Source: Bryobacteraceae bacterium (lineage in GTDB: Bacteria; Acidobacteriota; Terriglobia; Bryobacterales; Bryobacteraceae). From it: a DNA stretch of 64,000 nucleotides. The translations under genes were made by a program, and so were the position numbers. The DNA lies in assembly GCA_014860455.1 (NCBI GenBank), contig JACZJQ010000330.1, forward strand, positions 1 through 64,000, in the 5' to 3' direction. Position 1 is the first letter of the stretch. Every line of letters begins with the position of its first letter. Positions 8,362-17,803 of the stretch are shown here, one piece after another. The notes under the pieces are model-generated. The model was not told the DNA's origin. It saw only the letters and a list, made by a program, of their open reading frames with translations, and did no database searches.

Positions 8362-9746
8362 CGATGGACCTCGTTCGGACTGATGAGCCCGGGCTTGACG
8401 ATTGAAACAAAACGAGTCCGGAGCGGAGACTTCCGCAAGCGGATGAGGACGAACAGCCACATCCACCACAGCACGGACTGCCTGGGCCGGTAGAGCAGAA
8501 AGAGGTCAAAGAAAAGCGCAGCCGTGGACGCCGCTAGCCCGAGTGCCCACAGTTGGTGCTCGGAGGAGACCTCACTCCAGCGCAAGTTGCGAAAGACCCA
8601 ATATCCCAAGAGCACAGTAAAAGCCGCTCCGACCAATCCGAGTTCAACCGCGAACAGGAGCGGGAGCGAATGAGGGTGATAGAGCTGGGTCGATCCCTGA
8701 ATGGCCTGATAGGCAGTGTCGATGGTCGCGGACCGGAGTTTGGAACTGACGAAGTAGTCCATGCGGTACCAAGGCCAGACTGAGCCATATCCGGATCCGA
8801 AGAGAGTGACCGACGGATCACGGCTGTAGATGATGTCGAACGAATAGGCATGGATCGAGGATCGCGCGTCATCGACCATGCGGACGGTTCGACCCAGGTC
8901 GGCGTTACTGAACGCAACGGCCAGGAGAAGGGCAGAGAGTGCGCAGACTGCGAGCATGGCTACCAGGAGCCGTCCTTTGACTTTTCCTTTCACGATTGCC
9001 AGGAAGAGGAGAACAACGCCGAGAGCGACCGTACCGCGTGAACCGAGTCCGATCAGCGCGGCGAGCAATGACGTGAGTGCGGCGAACGATGCGATGCTCA
9101 GTTTGTGGGCGACCACGTAACCGACCAGATAGACAAATGCCGGCGCGAGGATGAAGTAGCCGGTGCTCCCCGTGAAGAGCGGGCCGCCGACACGCATGAA
9201 TCGCATGTCCGTATCCAAGCGGGCATACTCGGCACTCCTGAACCCCAAGGTGAATAGGCTATCACTGGTGTAAATAGCGGAAATCGCGGCCAAAGCGAGA
9301 GTAGATTGATAGACGAACGGATACAGACGTTCGATTGGGGTCCAGATGATCAGCCCGTAGGCATAAACAATGCTCGCTAAGAAGAGCCCCATGGAATACG
9401 CCATGCACCATTTGTCTTCCAGTTGGATTGCCGACCATGCCAAGGATGTGAAAGCGTAACCGCAGAAAAGGGCGCAGACCAGGAGGATGCGCGCGAGGCC
9501 GGAAGGATGAACCGCGCGAACAAAAGAGATGCCGAACAGGCATGCGAGCAAGACCAGCAGAACATCGCGGGGATCCATGGGGACCTCACCGACCTGCATG
9601 AATGGGAAAAACCGCGAGGGAATCATGCTCCAGAGAACCAGAGGAACCCAGAAAGCGACCAGGACCAGTTTGGACTGCCCTCCCCCTCCCCTTAAGGCAG
9701 GACTGGTGGGGAGTTCCGGTCTGACAACCTGAGTGTGGCTACTCAC
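8358..9746 (-). CDS. wzy: O-antigen polymerase/ligase-like membrane protein (Wzy candidate)
   Basis: A 462-residue protein that is almost entirely hydrophobic, with roughly ten to twelve membrane segments and one large polar periplasmic loop (about residues 285-355) as expected for the Wzy/WaaL (Wzy_C) superfamily. In this position, next to a flippase and a Wzc, polymerisation of lipid-linked repeat units at the periplasmic face is more likely than ligation to lipid A. It starts at a GTG whose codon overlaps the stop of the flippase gene (GTGA). Wzy proteins are poorly conserved, so the call rests on topology and context. Confidence 0.8.
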   Translation of the reverse strand: MSSHTQVVRPELPTSPALRGGGGQSKLVLVAFWVPLVLWSMIPSRFFPFMQVGEVPMDPRDVLLVLLACLFGISFVRAVHPSGLARILLVCALFCGYAFTSLAWSAIQLEDKWCMAYSMGLFLASIVYAYGLIIWTPIERLYPFVYQSTLALAAISAIYTSDSLFTLGFRSAEYARLDTDMRFMRVGGPLFTGSTGYFILAPAFVYLVGYVVAHKLSIASFAALTSLLAALIGLGSRGTVALGVVLLFLAIVKGKVKGRLLVAMLAVCALSALLLAVAFSNADLGRTVRMVDDARSSIHAYSFDIIYSRDPSVTLFGSGYGSVWPWYRMDYFVSSKLRSATIDTAYQAIQGSTQLYHPHSLPLLFAVELGLVGAAFTVLLGYWVFRNLRWSEVSSEHQLWALGLAASTAALFFDLFLLYRPRQSVLWWMWLFVLIRLRKSPLRTRFVSIVKPGLISPNEVHR

Positions 9747-11056
9747 GCACTAATTCTCCTCGCCACGATGGCGCTCAATCCGAGATGGACGGCATAGGCA
9801 CCGCAGTAGGCAACCGCAAGGCCGATAGAGCCCGACCGCGGCAGCAGGAGAACTGTCAGGAGAACGAGTGCTGCAGCCCATACCAGATTCAACCCAAAGC
9901 CCAGCCACATCCGGCCGGCCGCCACAAGGGCTTGGCCGAGGACGTTTGAAACGAGATTGAGCGCCGTGGCGACAACCAGCGCGACGAGCACCAGCGCTCC
10001 CCCGGAGAAATCTTCCCCATACAAACCCATGATCGGTCCAGAAAATAACGCAACAGGGACACCGAACCCGATGGCAAGCAGCGCTATTCCTACAACTGTC
10101 CACCGGAGCAGTTGTCGAAAGCTTGAGCCACCTCCCGAGACATGCAATGACGTCAACCGCGGAATTGTGATCTGACTGAACTGCGAGGGCAAGAAGAGCA
10201 GAGCCTGCCGCCATTGGAAAGCAGCTCCAAAGATCCCCAGTTCGCGATAGCCTCCCGGTTGCGAGGCGAGCAGCACATTCGTAAGCCAGGTAACGGGACT
10301 GAGTAGGAGGCTGGAAAGCAAGGTCGGCAAGGCGAATCTGCTGAACACTGCATAGACTTTCAGACTCACACCAATCCGGATTCGTAGCCCGGCGTGCGCA
10401 GCAAGGGACCTGATCTTCCAGTGCAGTAATGCGCTGTGCGCGAGTCCAGCGGCGACCAGACCCCACAATACGCCGTTGAGTCCCGCCAGAGTGCTTCCGG
10501 CCCAAAGGGCGACGAACGTCAGCAGACCCTTCGCCATGTGCAGAAACGCAAGTGTGGAAAACCGTTCCAACCCGTTGACAATCCCGATCTGGACTCCACC
10601 GAGCGTGCTTGTGAGGAGCAGGAGAGAGGAAATCCGAAGCGGGATAGACAGACCTGGAGCAGAGAGCACTCGCCCGGCAAAATATTCCGAGCCGAGGGCG
10701 AGGCAGAGGGCGACAGCACCGCTGGAGAGGATGGACAACAACTGGCAAGCCCCAATGATCTCGCCGGTCTGGATAGGATCACTCACACGAAGTGCCGCAA
10801 CGAAGCGCGTCGCAGTAAGCCCGAGGCCAAGCCCGGCGAAAGTGCCCAGCATGTTCACCGAGGCACTCAGGATGTTCAGTTCACCGAAACTCCTCACCCC
10901 CAAAGCGTGTCCCGCAACGACATAGCCGGCCAGAATCAATAATTGACTTGCGGCTGCAGCGACAACCGCTTGGATTGAAGCGGCTTCGAAAAGTGATGGA
11001 GCCAGTTCAGTGCGAATTCGGAGCCAGTGCGGGGCTACGCTTGCTAGCGGTCGCAA
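9743..11056 (-). CDS. wzx: Polysaccharide flippase (Wzx/MOP superfamily)
   Basis: A 437-residue membrane protein with about twelve hydrophobic segments, of the MOP/Wzx type (for example QLLILAGYVVAGHALGVRSFG near the N-terminus and VALVVATALNLVSNVLGQALVAAG near the C-terminus). It would flip the undecaprenyl-linked repeat unit to the periplasmic face. The start is a TTG at 11056 with a GGGAG-like site about 9 bases upstream; no better ATG is present, so the start is less certain than the family. The gap to the preceding wzc stop is 43 bases. Confidence 0.85.
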   Translation of the reverse strand: MRPLASVAPHWLRIRTELAPSLFEAASIQAVVAAAASQLLILAGYVVAGHALGVRSFGELNILSASVNMLGTFAGLGLGLTATRFVAALRVSDPIQTGEIIGACQLLSILSSGAVALCLALGSEYFAGRVLSAPGLSIPLRISSLLLLTSTLGGVQIGIVNGLERFSTLAFLHMAKGLLTFVALWAGSTLAGLNGVLWGLVAAGLAHSALLHWKIRSLAAHAGLRIRIGVSLKVYAVFSRFALPTLLSSLLLSPVTWLTNVLLASQPGGYRELGIFGAAFQWRQALLFLPSQFSQITIPRLTSLHVSGGGSSFRQLLRWTVVGIALLAIGFGVPVALFSGPIMGLYGEDFSGGALVLVALVVATALNLVSNVLGQALVAAGRMWLGFGLNLVWAAALVLLTVLLLPRSGSIGLAVAYCGAYAVHLGLSAIVARRISA

Positions 11057-11099
11057 TGTGGCACACTCCCGACCGATTGATCATGCCGCACTTGCGCCC

Positions 11100-13358
11100 T
11101 CAAGCCTGCTCCGAGAGGTACTTCTTGTAGTATTTGCCGTAGTAGCCGTAGTAGTAGTAGTGATCGGAGTGGCTCTTTTTGACTTGGTTTAGGACTAGGC
11201 CGAGGACGTTGGCTCTTAGGTGCCCCAGGGTTGATATGGCGGCGGCTACGGCTTTTCTTGAGGTTTCTCCGGCTCTAGTTACGACTACCACCCCGTCGGC
11301 GGCGCTGGCCATTTGGAGGGATTCGGCGAAGCCTAGGAGCGGGGGGGCGTCGAGGATGACGAGGTCATAGTCTCGGGCCATCTCTTCCATGATGGGTCCG
11401 AGGAGTGTGCCGATGAGATCGGCGGCGCGGCGCGAGGGCGGGCCGGCGGTGATGATATGGAGGTTGGGGTTGGCTTCAGATTCGATGATGGCGGCGCGCC
11501 AGTTGGTTTCACCGTTGAGGACGTTGGAGAGGCCTGTGGAGAGGGGGAGTCCGAAGAGTTTGTGTTGAGAGGGGCGGCGGAGGTCGCAGTCGATGAGGAG
11601 GGTCCGCTTTTTCTGTTCGGCGTGGGCGGAGGCGAGGTGGCCGGCGGTGGTGGATTTGCCTTCGCTGGCGGTGGCGGAGGTGAACAGAAGGGTACGAAGG
11701 CGGCGGTCGAAGTCGGTCAGCAGGATTGAATTGCGGATGGTGCGTATGGCTTCGTCGTAGGTGGAGAGCTGGCGTTCGCGGGGCTTGGTGACCAGGACGG
11801 CGCTAGCGGCGGAGTCGGGCGGAGCGGGCAGGGGGATGGAGTTGGAGAGGGTGAGTTCCTTGGGGTTTTTGACCGAGGGGAGTGTGCCGACGATGTGTGT
11901 GCGGAGGGTGCGGGAGACCTGCTCGGGGTCGCGTATGGTGTTGTCCATGGTGTCTGTGAGGATGGCGACACCGAAGGCAAGCAGGGTGGAGAACAGGAAT
12001 GCGAGGGCGAGATTGAGGGGGATCTTGGGGAAGACGGGTTTCCAGCCGGGGCGGGCGGTGTCGGCGATGCGCACCATGTTGTTCTGGAATCCGGCGTTGA
12101 TGCCGGCTTCGCGGATCTTGCGGTTGAGTTCGTCGTAGAGGTTCTTGTCGGCGTCGGCTTCGCGTTTGGCCCGCTGGTATTCGAATGAGCGGAGGTTGAG
12201 TTTGTCGTATTCGGCCTTGGTTTCGGCAACGCTCTTTTCGAGCATCTGTTCACGGGCGCGGGCCTCGTTGAACTGCACTTCGACGCGCTTGAGGGCGTTC
12301 AGACGGGTGGCGTCGACCTGGCGTTCGAGTTCGCGGAACTGGGCCTGGAGTTTACGGTATTCGGGATGGTTGACGCCGTAGTGGGACTTGGCTTCGGCGA
12401 AGCGTTCGGAGACTTCGTCGCGGCGTTCGATGAGGCGCTTGATGGCATCGCCCTGACTGGAGACCTGGGCGACTTCGAGCGAGCCGGAGGCGGCCTGATT
12501 GAGCTGGGCCTCGGCGGTGACGCGGTCGGCCTGGGCGCGTGTGTATTCGGTATTGAGCTGGAGCAGGCGGGCGGAGAGGATGTTGGTCTTCTCTTCGGGG
12601 TTGATGACGTTGAGTTCGCGTTCAAGCGAGGCGAGGCGGGAGGAGGAGGACTCCATTTTGGCGCGGAGTTCCTCGATCTGTTTCTCCATGAATTTGGAGA
12701 GCGACTGGGAGGAGCGGATGCGGATGTTGTAGGTGTGTTCGATGTAGGACTGGGCAATTTGATTGGCGACGTCGGCGGCGAGTTGGGGGTCAGTGGAGCG
12801 GTAGGAGACCTGGAGGAGGTAGGTATTGGGCGGGCGGGCGATGCGGAGCTGTTTGAGGACGATGGGCGCGTCCTTGGCGCGGGTGACGCGGTCGGAGGAG
12901 TCTTCGGCGCGGTTGAACTGTTGTTCACGCTCGAGGAGGTTGTAGCGCTGGGCGACGGGGCGGACGACGGAGTCGGACTGGAGGAGGCGGATCTGGGAGG
13001 CGAGGAAGGACTCGGCGTCGAGGTTGGAGTAGGTTTGGGCCTGCGATTCCTGGCCGACGATGCCGCGGGCTTCCTGGCGGTCGACGTAGAGGGTGGCGGT
13101 GGATTCGTAGACAGGGGTGAGGCGGAAGCTGACAACGGCGGTGGCGAAGCAGACGATGAGGACGAACGCCGCGATGGCCCACATGTGGCGGCGGAGGATC
13201 CAGAGGTAGTGGGAGAGGGGGAGCGAGACCTGGGCGGGTCCGGCGTCAGACAGGATGACTGTGGCGGGGGAGAGAGGCGATTGCTGGTAGGAGGCGAGCG
13301 GGGTGATGCGGTTCAACTGGGGGGTAAGGTCGGGGAGGTCGGGTTTATCGTTGGGCAT
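11100..13358 (-). CDS. wzc: Wzc-type co-polymerase / bacterial tyrosine autokinase
   Basis: A 752-residue inner-membrane protein controlling chain length and export. A Wzz domain has its first membrane helix near residues 58-80 and a long periplasmic coiled-coil region (about 200-430, rich in E, R, Q, L). The second membrane helix (about 470-490) is followed by a cytoplasmic kinase with Walker A SATASEGKST (about residue 556), Walker A' LLIDCDLRRP and Walker B LVILDAPP. The C-terminus is a tyrosine cluster of nine Tyr within 13 residues (HYYYYGYYGKYYKKY), the autophosphorylation tail. The start is placed at MPNDKPDL; the upstream in-frame extension is a Ser/Pro-rich read-through over the NusG-like gene. 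Confidence 0.93.
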   Translation of the reverse strand: MPNDKPDLPDLTPQLNRITPLASYQQSPLSPATVILSDAGPAQVSLPLSHYLWILRRHMWAIAAFVLIVCFATAVVSFRLTPVYESTATLYVDRQEARGIVGQESQAQTYSNLDAESFLASQIRLLQSDSVVRPVAQRYNLLEREQQFNRAEDSSDRVTRAKDAPIVLKQLRIARPPNTYLLQVSYRSTDPQLAADVANQIAQSYIEHTYNIRIRSSQSLSKFMEKQIEELRAKMESSSSRLASLERELNVINPEEKTNILSARLLQLNTEYTRAQADRVTAEAQLNQAASGSLEVAQVSSQGDAIKRLIERRDEVSERFAEAKSHYGVNHPEYRKLQAQFRELERQVDATRLNALKRVEVQFNEARAREQMLEKSVAETKAEYDKLNLRSFEYQRAKREADADKNLYDELNRKIREAGINAGFQNNMVRIADTARPGWKPVFPKIPLNLALAFLFSTLLAFGVAILTDTMDNTIRDPEQVSRTLRTHIVGTLPSVKNPKELTLSNSIPLPAPPDSAASAVLVTKPRERQLSTYDEAIRTIRNSILLTDFDRRLRTLLFTSATASEGKSTTAGHLASAHAEQKKRTLLIDCDLRRPSQHKLFGLPLSTGLSNVLNGETNWRAAIIESEANPNLHIITAGPPSRRAADLIGTLLGPIMEEMARDYDLVILDAPPLLGFAESLQMASAADGVVVVTRAGETSRKAVAAAISTLGHLRANVLGLVLNQVKKSHSDHYYYYGYYGKYYKKYLSEQA

Positions 13359-13392
13359 TTTCAAGTGACTCGAACGGCCGGGGTTTGCGCGG

Positions 13393-13917
13393 TCAGAGGC
13401 GAGGCATGACGGCATCACCATCGAGGGTGACGGCGACGGAGCGCTGGAGGATGCTGATGGAGACGACGAGGCAATGCTCGTCTTTGATTCGGAGAACGTG
13501 GCCGTCGAGGCCGGCGAGTGGGCCGGAGACGACACGGATGCGTTGGCCCTCGCGGAGCAGGGAGAGAGGGCGTAGGCGGCGGCCGGAATCGAGGATGCGT
13601 TCGAGGGCTTGGATTTCGATGGCTTGGATGGGAGCGGGTCCGGAGCCGAAGCCGACGAAGCCGATGGCGCCGGGGAGGGTCACGAGTTTGAGAGGGGTGG
13701 CGGAGTGGAGGCGGCAGAAGAGGTAGCCGGGGAAGAGAGGGCGGTCGATGGTCCTGATGCGGTCGGACCACTGGCGGCGGTCGGGGTAGAGGGGGAGCAT
13801 GGTCTCGACGCCGTGGGCGCGAAGGGCGGCGAAGAGGGATCGCTCGGTATTGGGTTTCACCCGGAGGGCGAACCAATCCGGTTCGGCCGAGGGGGCGAGT
13901 TTGGCGGATGTGGACAT
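13393..13917 (-). CDS. NusG-like antiterminator at the head of the polysaccharide operon (RfaH/UpxY type)
   Basis: A 174-residue NusG paralogue. The N-terminal NGN domain begins WFALRVKPNTERSLFAALR and contains FPGYLFCRL, the hallmark of this family; the C-terminal KOW domain (GQRIRVVSGPLAGLDGHVLRI) follows. Such paralogues bind RNA polymerase at one operon and stop premature termination. It is the first gene of an 11-gene, 13-kb minus-strand polysaccharide operon, which fits that role. The start is taken as the ATG at 13917; an in-frame GTG at 13938 is possible and neither has a clear Shine-Dalgarno. General NusG is less likely because the secE/rplK context is absent. Confidence 0.88.
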   Translation of the reverse strand: MSTSAKLAPSAEPDWFALRVKPNTERSLFAALRAHGVETMLPLYPDRRQWSDRIRTIDRPLFPGYLFCRLHSATPLKLVTLPGAIGFVGFGSGPAPIQAIEIQALERILDSGRRLRPLSLLREGQRIRVVSGPLAGLDGHVLRIKDEHCLVVSISILQRSVAVTLDGDAVMPRL

Positions 13918-13931
13918 AGCTGCCGCTGGGG

Positions 13932-13945
13932 CTGTCACATGACAG
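13932..13945. promoter_or_regulatory. Palindrome before the polysaccharide operon
   Basis: CTGTCA-CA-TGACAG, with perfect 6-base arms and a 2-base centre, 15 bases upstream of the first ATG of the operon. It could be an operator or an RNA structure in the leader. No convincing -35/-10 pair was found around it, so the operon promoter itself is not assigned. Confidence 0.35.
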
Positions 13946-14049
13946 GCCCAGAAACCTAGTCCCGGAGATGGCCGGGGCAGGGTGGATGGGAACTATGGTA
14001 AAGCGAACGGAGGGACGAAGTCCAATTGAGTGGAGACGCCGGAAAGGGG

Positions 14050-14072
14050 GGAGCCGGCGCGGGTCCGGCTCC
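14050..14072 (-). terminator. GC-rich hairpin downstream of kgd
   Basis: GGAGCCGG and CCGGCTCC form a perfect 8-bp stem with a 7-base loop, 33 bases past the kgd stop and before the polysaccharide operon. There is no U-run, so it may be a weak or Rho-assisted terminator, or an mRNA 3'-end stabiliser. Confidence 0.45.
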
Positions 14073-14104
14073 GGGATTCAAGGGGCTGGGTGGGATCGAG
14101 CGTT

Positions 14105-17100
14105 TCAACTTTGCTGGACCTGTTCGCGGGCGACGACGCGGTAGCGGCGGGTGCGGATAGTGCCGGTGGTGAAGGCGTCCTCGATGAGAGCGGCGACTTC
14201 CTGGTTGTGGCGTTTATAGGAACCGGCGGCGGGGCTGGCGGATTCGGGGCGGCCGGCGTAGAGCAGGGTGCGGCGGGTGGCGTCGAGCATGGGTTGGAGT
14301 TTGTCGCGGACAAACATAAAGCCACCCTGATTGCGCGGCTCTTCCTGGACCCAGACGACCTCGGCGGTGGAGGGGTAACGGAACAGGGTGGATTCGAGAT
14401 CGGTTTCGGGCCAGGGATAGAACTGTTCGAGGCGGACGATGGCGGTGTTTGAGGCCTGGTGGGCGTCGCGGGCGGCGATGAGGTCGTAATAGACCTTGCC
14501 GGAGCAGATGAGGATGCGGGAGATGCGGTCGGGGGCGGAGTCGCCGGCATCGCTGATAAGGGGGGCGAAGGTGCCGTGGGTGAAGTCGTGGGCTGGAGAG
14601 ACGGCTTTGGGGTGGCGCAGGAGGCTCTTGGGGGTGAAGACGACGAGGGGTTTGCGCATCCCGCGGCGGTCGCGGCCGCCGTACATCTGGCGGCGGAGGA
14701 GGTGGAAGTACTGGGCGGGAGTCGTGACGTTAGCGACCTGCATGTTGTCCTCTGCGCAGAGTTGGAGGAAGCGCTCGATGCGGCCGGAAGAGTGTTCGGG
14801 ACCTTGGCCTTCGAAGCCGTGCGGGAGCAGGAGGACGAGACCGGAGGGCTGGCCCCATTTGGATTCGCAGGAGGAGATGAACTGGTCGATCATGATCTGG
14901 GCGCCGTTAACGAAGTCGCCGAACTGGGCTTCCCAGAGGGTGAGGGCGAGGGGGTCGCCGAGAGAGTAGCCGAACTCGAAGCCCATGACGCCGTATTCGC
15001 TCAAGCTGCTGTCGTGGACTTCGAAGGCGGCCTGATTGGGGGCGAGGTGCATGACCGGGACATAAGGGATGCCGGTTTCGTAGTCGAAATACTCGAGGTG
15101 GCGGTGGGAGAATGTTCCGCGCCCGCTGTCCTGGCCGGAGAGCCGGACTGGGGTGCCTTCGAGCAGGAGAGAGCCGAAGGCGAGGGCTTCGCCGAGGGCC
15201 CAGTCGGCGGTGGCGCCTTTGAGGAAATCCTTGCGTTTTTCAACGATGGACCGGAGTTTGGGATGGAGGTTGAAGGAGTCGGGGAAGTGGGTGAGTCCGT
15301 CGATGATCTTCTCGATGGCGGGTTCGTCGATGGCGGTGCGGGGGCAGGATTGAGGGAGATCGTCGCCGACGATTTCGGTGACTTCCTGGAGTTCCCATTT
15401 CTCGCCGCGGGCGGTGGCCTCTTCGTGGGCCTGGTTCATGCGCTCCTGGATGGACTTGCGGACGCGTTCGACGAGGGTTTTGTCGGCGACGCCTTCGCGG
15501 GTGAGGCGGGCGGTGTAGATCGAGGCCACGGAGGGGTGGTTCTTGATCTTCTTGTACATGAGCGGCTGGGTGTAGGAGGGGTCGTCGCCCTCGTTGTGGC
15601 CGTATTTGCGGTAGCAGATCATGTCGATGACGACATCCTTGCTGAAGCGCTGGCGGTAGTCGAAGGCGATCTGGATGGCGCGGACGCAGGCGTCGGGGTC
15701 GTCGCCGTTGACGTGGAGGATGGGGGCCTGGACGGTGCGGGCGACGTCGGTGCAATAGGTGGACGAGCGGGCCTCTTCCGGGGTGGAGGTAAAGCCAAGC
15801 TGGTTGTTGATGATGAGGTGGATGGTGCCGCCGGTGGTGTAGCCCTTCAATTGGGAGAGCTGGAGGGTTTCGGCGACCACGCCCTGGCCGGCAAACGCGG
15901 CATCACCATGGACGAGAACGGGCAGGACCTTCTGGCGCCGGGCGTCGCCCATGTGGGTCTGTTTGGCGCGGACGATGCCTTCGACGACGGGGTCGACGGC
16001 TTCCAGGTGCGAGGGGTTGGGCGAGAGCGAGACCTTGATTTCGCGGCCTGACGTGGTGCGCTGGATGCCGGAGGCGCCGAGGTGGTATTTGACGTCGCCG
16101 GAGCCCTGGGCCATCTCGGGATCGACGTTGCCTTCGAATTCGCCGAAGATCTGGGCCATGGATTTCGACAGCAGGTTGGCGAGCACGGTGAGGCGGCCGC
16201 GGTGGGCCATGCCGATGACGGCCTCCTGGACGCCGGCATCGGCGGCGCGTTCGAGCAGTTCGTCGAGGATAACCATGGCGGATTCGCCGCCTTCGAGCGA
16301 GAAGCGTTTCTGGCCGACGAAGCGGGTGTGGAGGAAGTTTTCAAATCCTTCGGCTTCGATAAGGCGGAGCAGGACGCGGCGGCGGAGTTCGGGTTCGAGG
16401 GTCCAGGCGTTGGCTTCGGGTTCCATGCGTTCCTGGAGCCAGCGTTTTTCCTCGGGGTGCTGGATGTGCATGTACTCGCAGCCGAGGCGTCCGCAGTAGG
16501 TATTGCGGAGGGTTTCGAGGATTTCGCGCAGGGTGGCGACGGCGCGGGCTTTGCCCGACTGGGCGAGGTTGCCGGTGATGAAGTCGCGTTCGAGGTCCCA
16601 GATGGTGAGGCCGTAGGTGGCGGGGTCGAGCTCGGGGTGGTAGCCGAGGGAGACGCCGAGGGGGTTCAAGTCGGCGATGAGGTGGCCGCGGACGCGGTAG
16701 GCGTTGATGAGCTGAAGGACAGCGGCCTGTTTGGCGATTTCCTCCATGCGTTTTTCGTCACGGAATCCGGGCAGGGAAGAGCGGCGGTCGGTCTGCCAGC
16801 GCACGGGCTGGTAGGGCATGCCGGTGGCGGTGAAGATTTCGTCGTAGAAGGCGTCCTCACCTTCGAGCAGGGACTGGATCTTGTCGAGGAACATGCCGGA
16901 CTCGGCGCCCTGGATGATACGGTGGTCGTAAGTGCAGGTCACGGTCATGACCTTGCAGATACCGAGCAGGGCGCGCGTCTCTTCGCTGACGCCCTGGAAC
17001 TCGGGCGGGAAGTCGATGGAGCCGGTGGCGACGATGGCGCCCTGGCCGGGCATGAGGCGGGGGACGGAGGCCTTGGTGCCGACGGTGCCGGGGTTGGTGA

Positions 17101-17803
17101 GGGAGATGGTGGTGCCGTGGAAGTCCTCGACAACGAGTTTGCTGGAGCGGGCGCGCTGGACGAGATCCTCAAAGGCGGTGAGGAACTCGTAGAAGTTCAT
17201 TTTGGCGGCGTTCTTGATGGAGGGGACAAGGAGGGAGCGGCGGCCGTCGCGGCCGGCGACATCGACGGCGATGCCGATGTTGACTTCGGGTCGGACGATG
17301 CGGTGGGCGAGGCCGTCTACCTCGGCGTAGGCGTCGTTCATGCCAGGCATGGCGGCGGTGGCGCGGACGATGGCCCAGGAGATGAGGTGGGTATAGCTGA
17401 TCTTGCCTTTGCCGTGGAGCTCGCGCCACTGGTTGAGCATGCGGCGGTTTTCGTCGATCACCTTCACGGGGATGGTGCGCTGTGATGTGGCCGTGGGCAC
17501 CGACAGCGACAAGTTCATGTTCTCGGCGATGCGCAGGGGCGCACCCTTGAGCGGAACGAGCGACTCGGCGGGGCTCAAGGCGATGGGCGCGGCCGGGGTC
17601 TTCGGCGAAGGGGCGACCGGCGGCGGGACAACGGCGGTCTCTGGGGCTGCATCCTGGGCTGGTTTCGCCGGGGTTTCAGGGGCAGAATCGAAGATCTGCT
17701 TCCAGCTTTCATCGACGCCGGAGCGGTTGTTTACATACTGCTGGTAGAGCTCTTCTTCGAGCCAACTATTGATGCTGATTCGCTGGTCTGATTCCGTAGG
17801 CAT
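14105..17803 (-). CDS. kgd: Multifunctional 2-oxoglutarate decarboxylase/dehydrogenase (fused E2-like + E1)
   Basis: TCA-cycle enzyme of the mycobacterial Kgd (SucA) type, 1,232 residues. It opens with the E1o N-terminal helix motif (SWLEEELYQQYVNNRSGVDE), has an Ala/Pro-rich linker, an E2-type acyltransferase domain ending in TYDHRIIQGAESG (about residue 293, catalytic His), and then a full ThDP-dependent E1 with MAHRGRLTVLANLLS (about 530), the HGDAAFAGQG segment, YRKYGHNEGDDPS, and LLLPHGFEGQGPEHSS. There is no lipoyl domain, as in Kgd. The ATG at 17803 gives the standard family start; the 117 upstream in-frame residues are not protein-like. It probably works with a separate E3, not seen here. 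Confidence 0.96.
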   Translation of the reverse strand: MPTESDQRISINSWLEEELYQQYVNNRSGVDESWKQIFDSAPETPAKPAQDAAPETAVVPPPVAPSPKTPAAPIALSPAESLVPLKGAPLRIAENMNLSLSVPTATSQRTIPVKVIDENRRMLNQWRELHGKGKISYTHLISWAIVRATAAMPGMNDAYAEVDGLAHRIVRPEVNIGIAVDVAGRDGRRSLLVPSIKNAAKMNFYEFLTAFEDLVQRARSSKLVVEDFHGTTISLTNPGTVGTKASVPRLMPGQGAIVATGSIDFPPEFQGVSEETRALLGICKVMTVTCTYDHRIIQGAESGMFLDKIQSLLEGEDAFYDEIFTATGMPYQPVRWQTDRRSSLPGFRDEKRMEEIAKQAAVLQLINAYRVRGHLIADLNPLGVSLGYHPELDPATYGLTIWDLERDFITGNLAQSGKARAVATLREILETLRNTYCGRLGCEYMHIQHPEEKRWLQERMEPEANAWTLEPELRRRVLLRLIEAEGFENFLHTRFVGQKRFSLEGGESAMVILDELLERAADAGVQEAVIGMAHRGRLTVLANLLSKSMAQIFGEFEGNVDPEMAQGSGDVKYHLGASGIQRTTSGREIKVSLSPNPSHLEAVDPVVEGIVRAKQTHMGDARRQKVLPVLVHGDAAFAGQGVVAETLQLSQLKGYTTGGTIHLIINNQLGFTSTPEEARSSTYCTDVARTVQAPILHVNGDDPDACVRAIQIAFDYRQRFSKDVVIDMICYRKYGHNEGDDPSYTQPLMYKKIKNHPSVASIYTARLTREGVADKTLVERVRKSIQERMNQAHEEATARGEKWELQEVTEIVGDDLPQSCPRTAIDEPAIEKIIDGLTHFPDSFNLHPKLRSIVEKRKDFLKGATADWALGEALAFGSLLLEGTPVRLSGQDSGRGTFSHRHLEYFDYETGIPYVPVMHLAPNQAAFEVHDSSLSEYGVMGFEFGYSLGDPLALTLWEAQFGDFVNGAQIMIDQFISSCESKWGQPSGLVLLLPHGFEGQGPEHSSGRIERFLQLCAEDNMQVANVTTPAQYFHLLRRQMYGGRDRRGMRKPLVVFTPKSLLRHPKAVSPAHDFTHGTFAPLISDAGDSAPDRISRILICSGKVYYDLIAARDAHQASNTAIVRLEQFYPWPETDLESTLFRYPSTAEVVWVQEEPRNQGGFMFVRDKLQPMLDATRRTLLYAGRPESASPAAGSYKRHNQEVAALIEDAFTTGTIRTRRYRVVAREQVQQS

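Noticed and set aside
14459-17485. Long + strand open frames (up to 530 codons) across kgd
   Set aside because: They mirror the codon-biased kgd gene on the other strand; translations are Gly/Ala/Val/Glu/Asp-rich with no domain.
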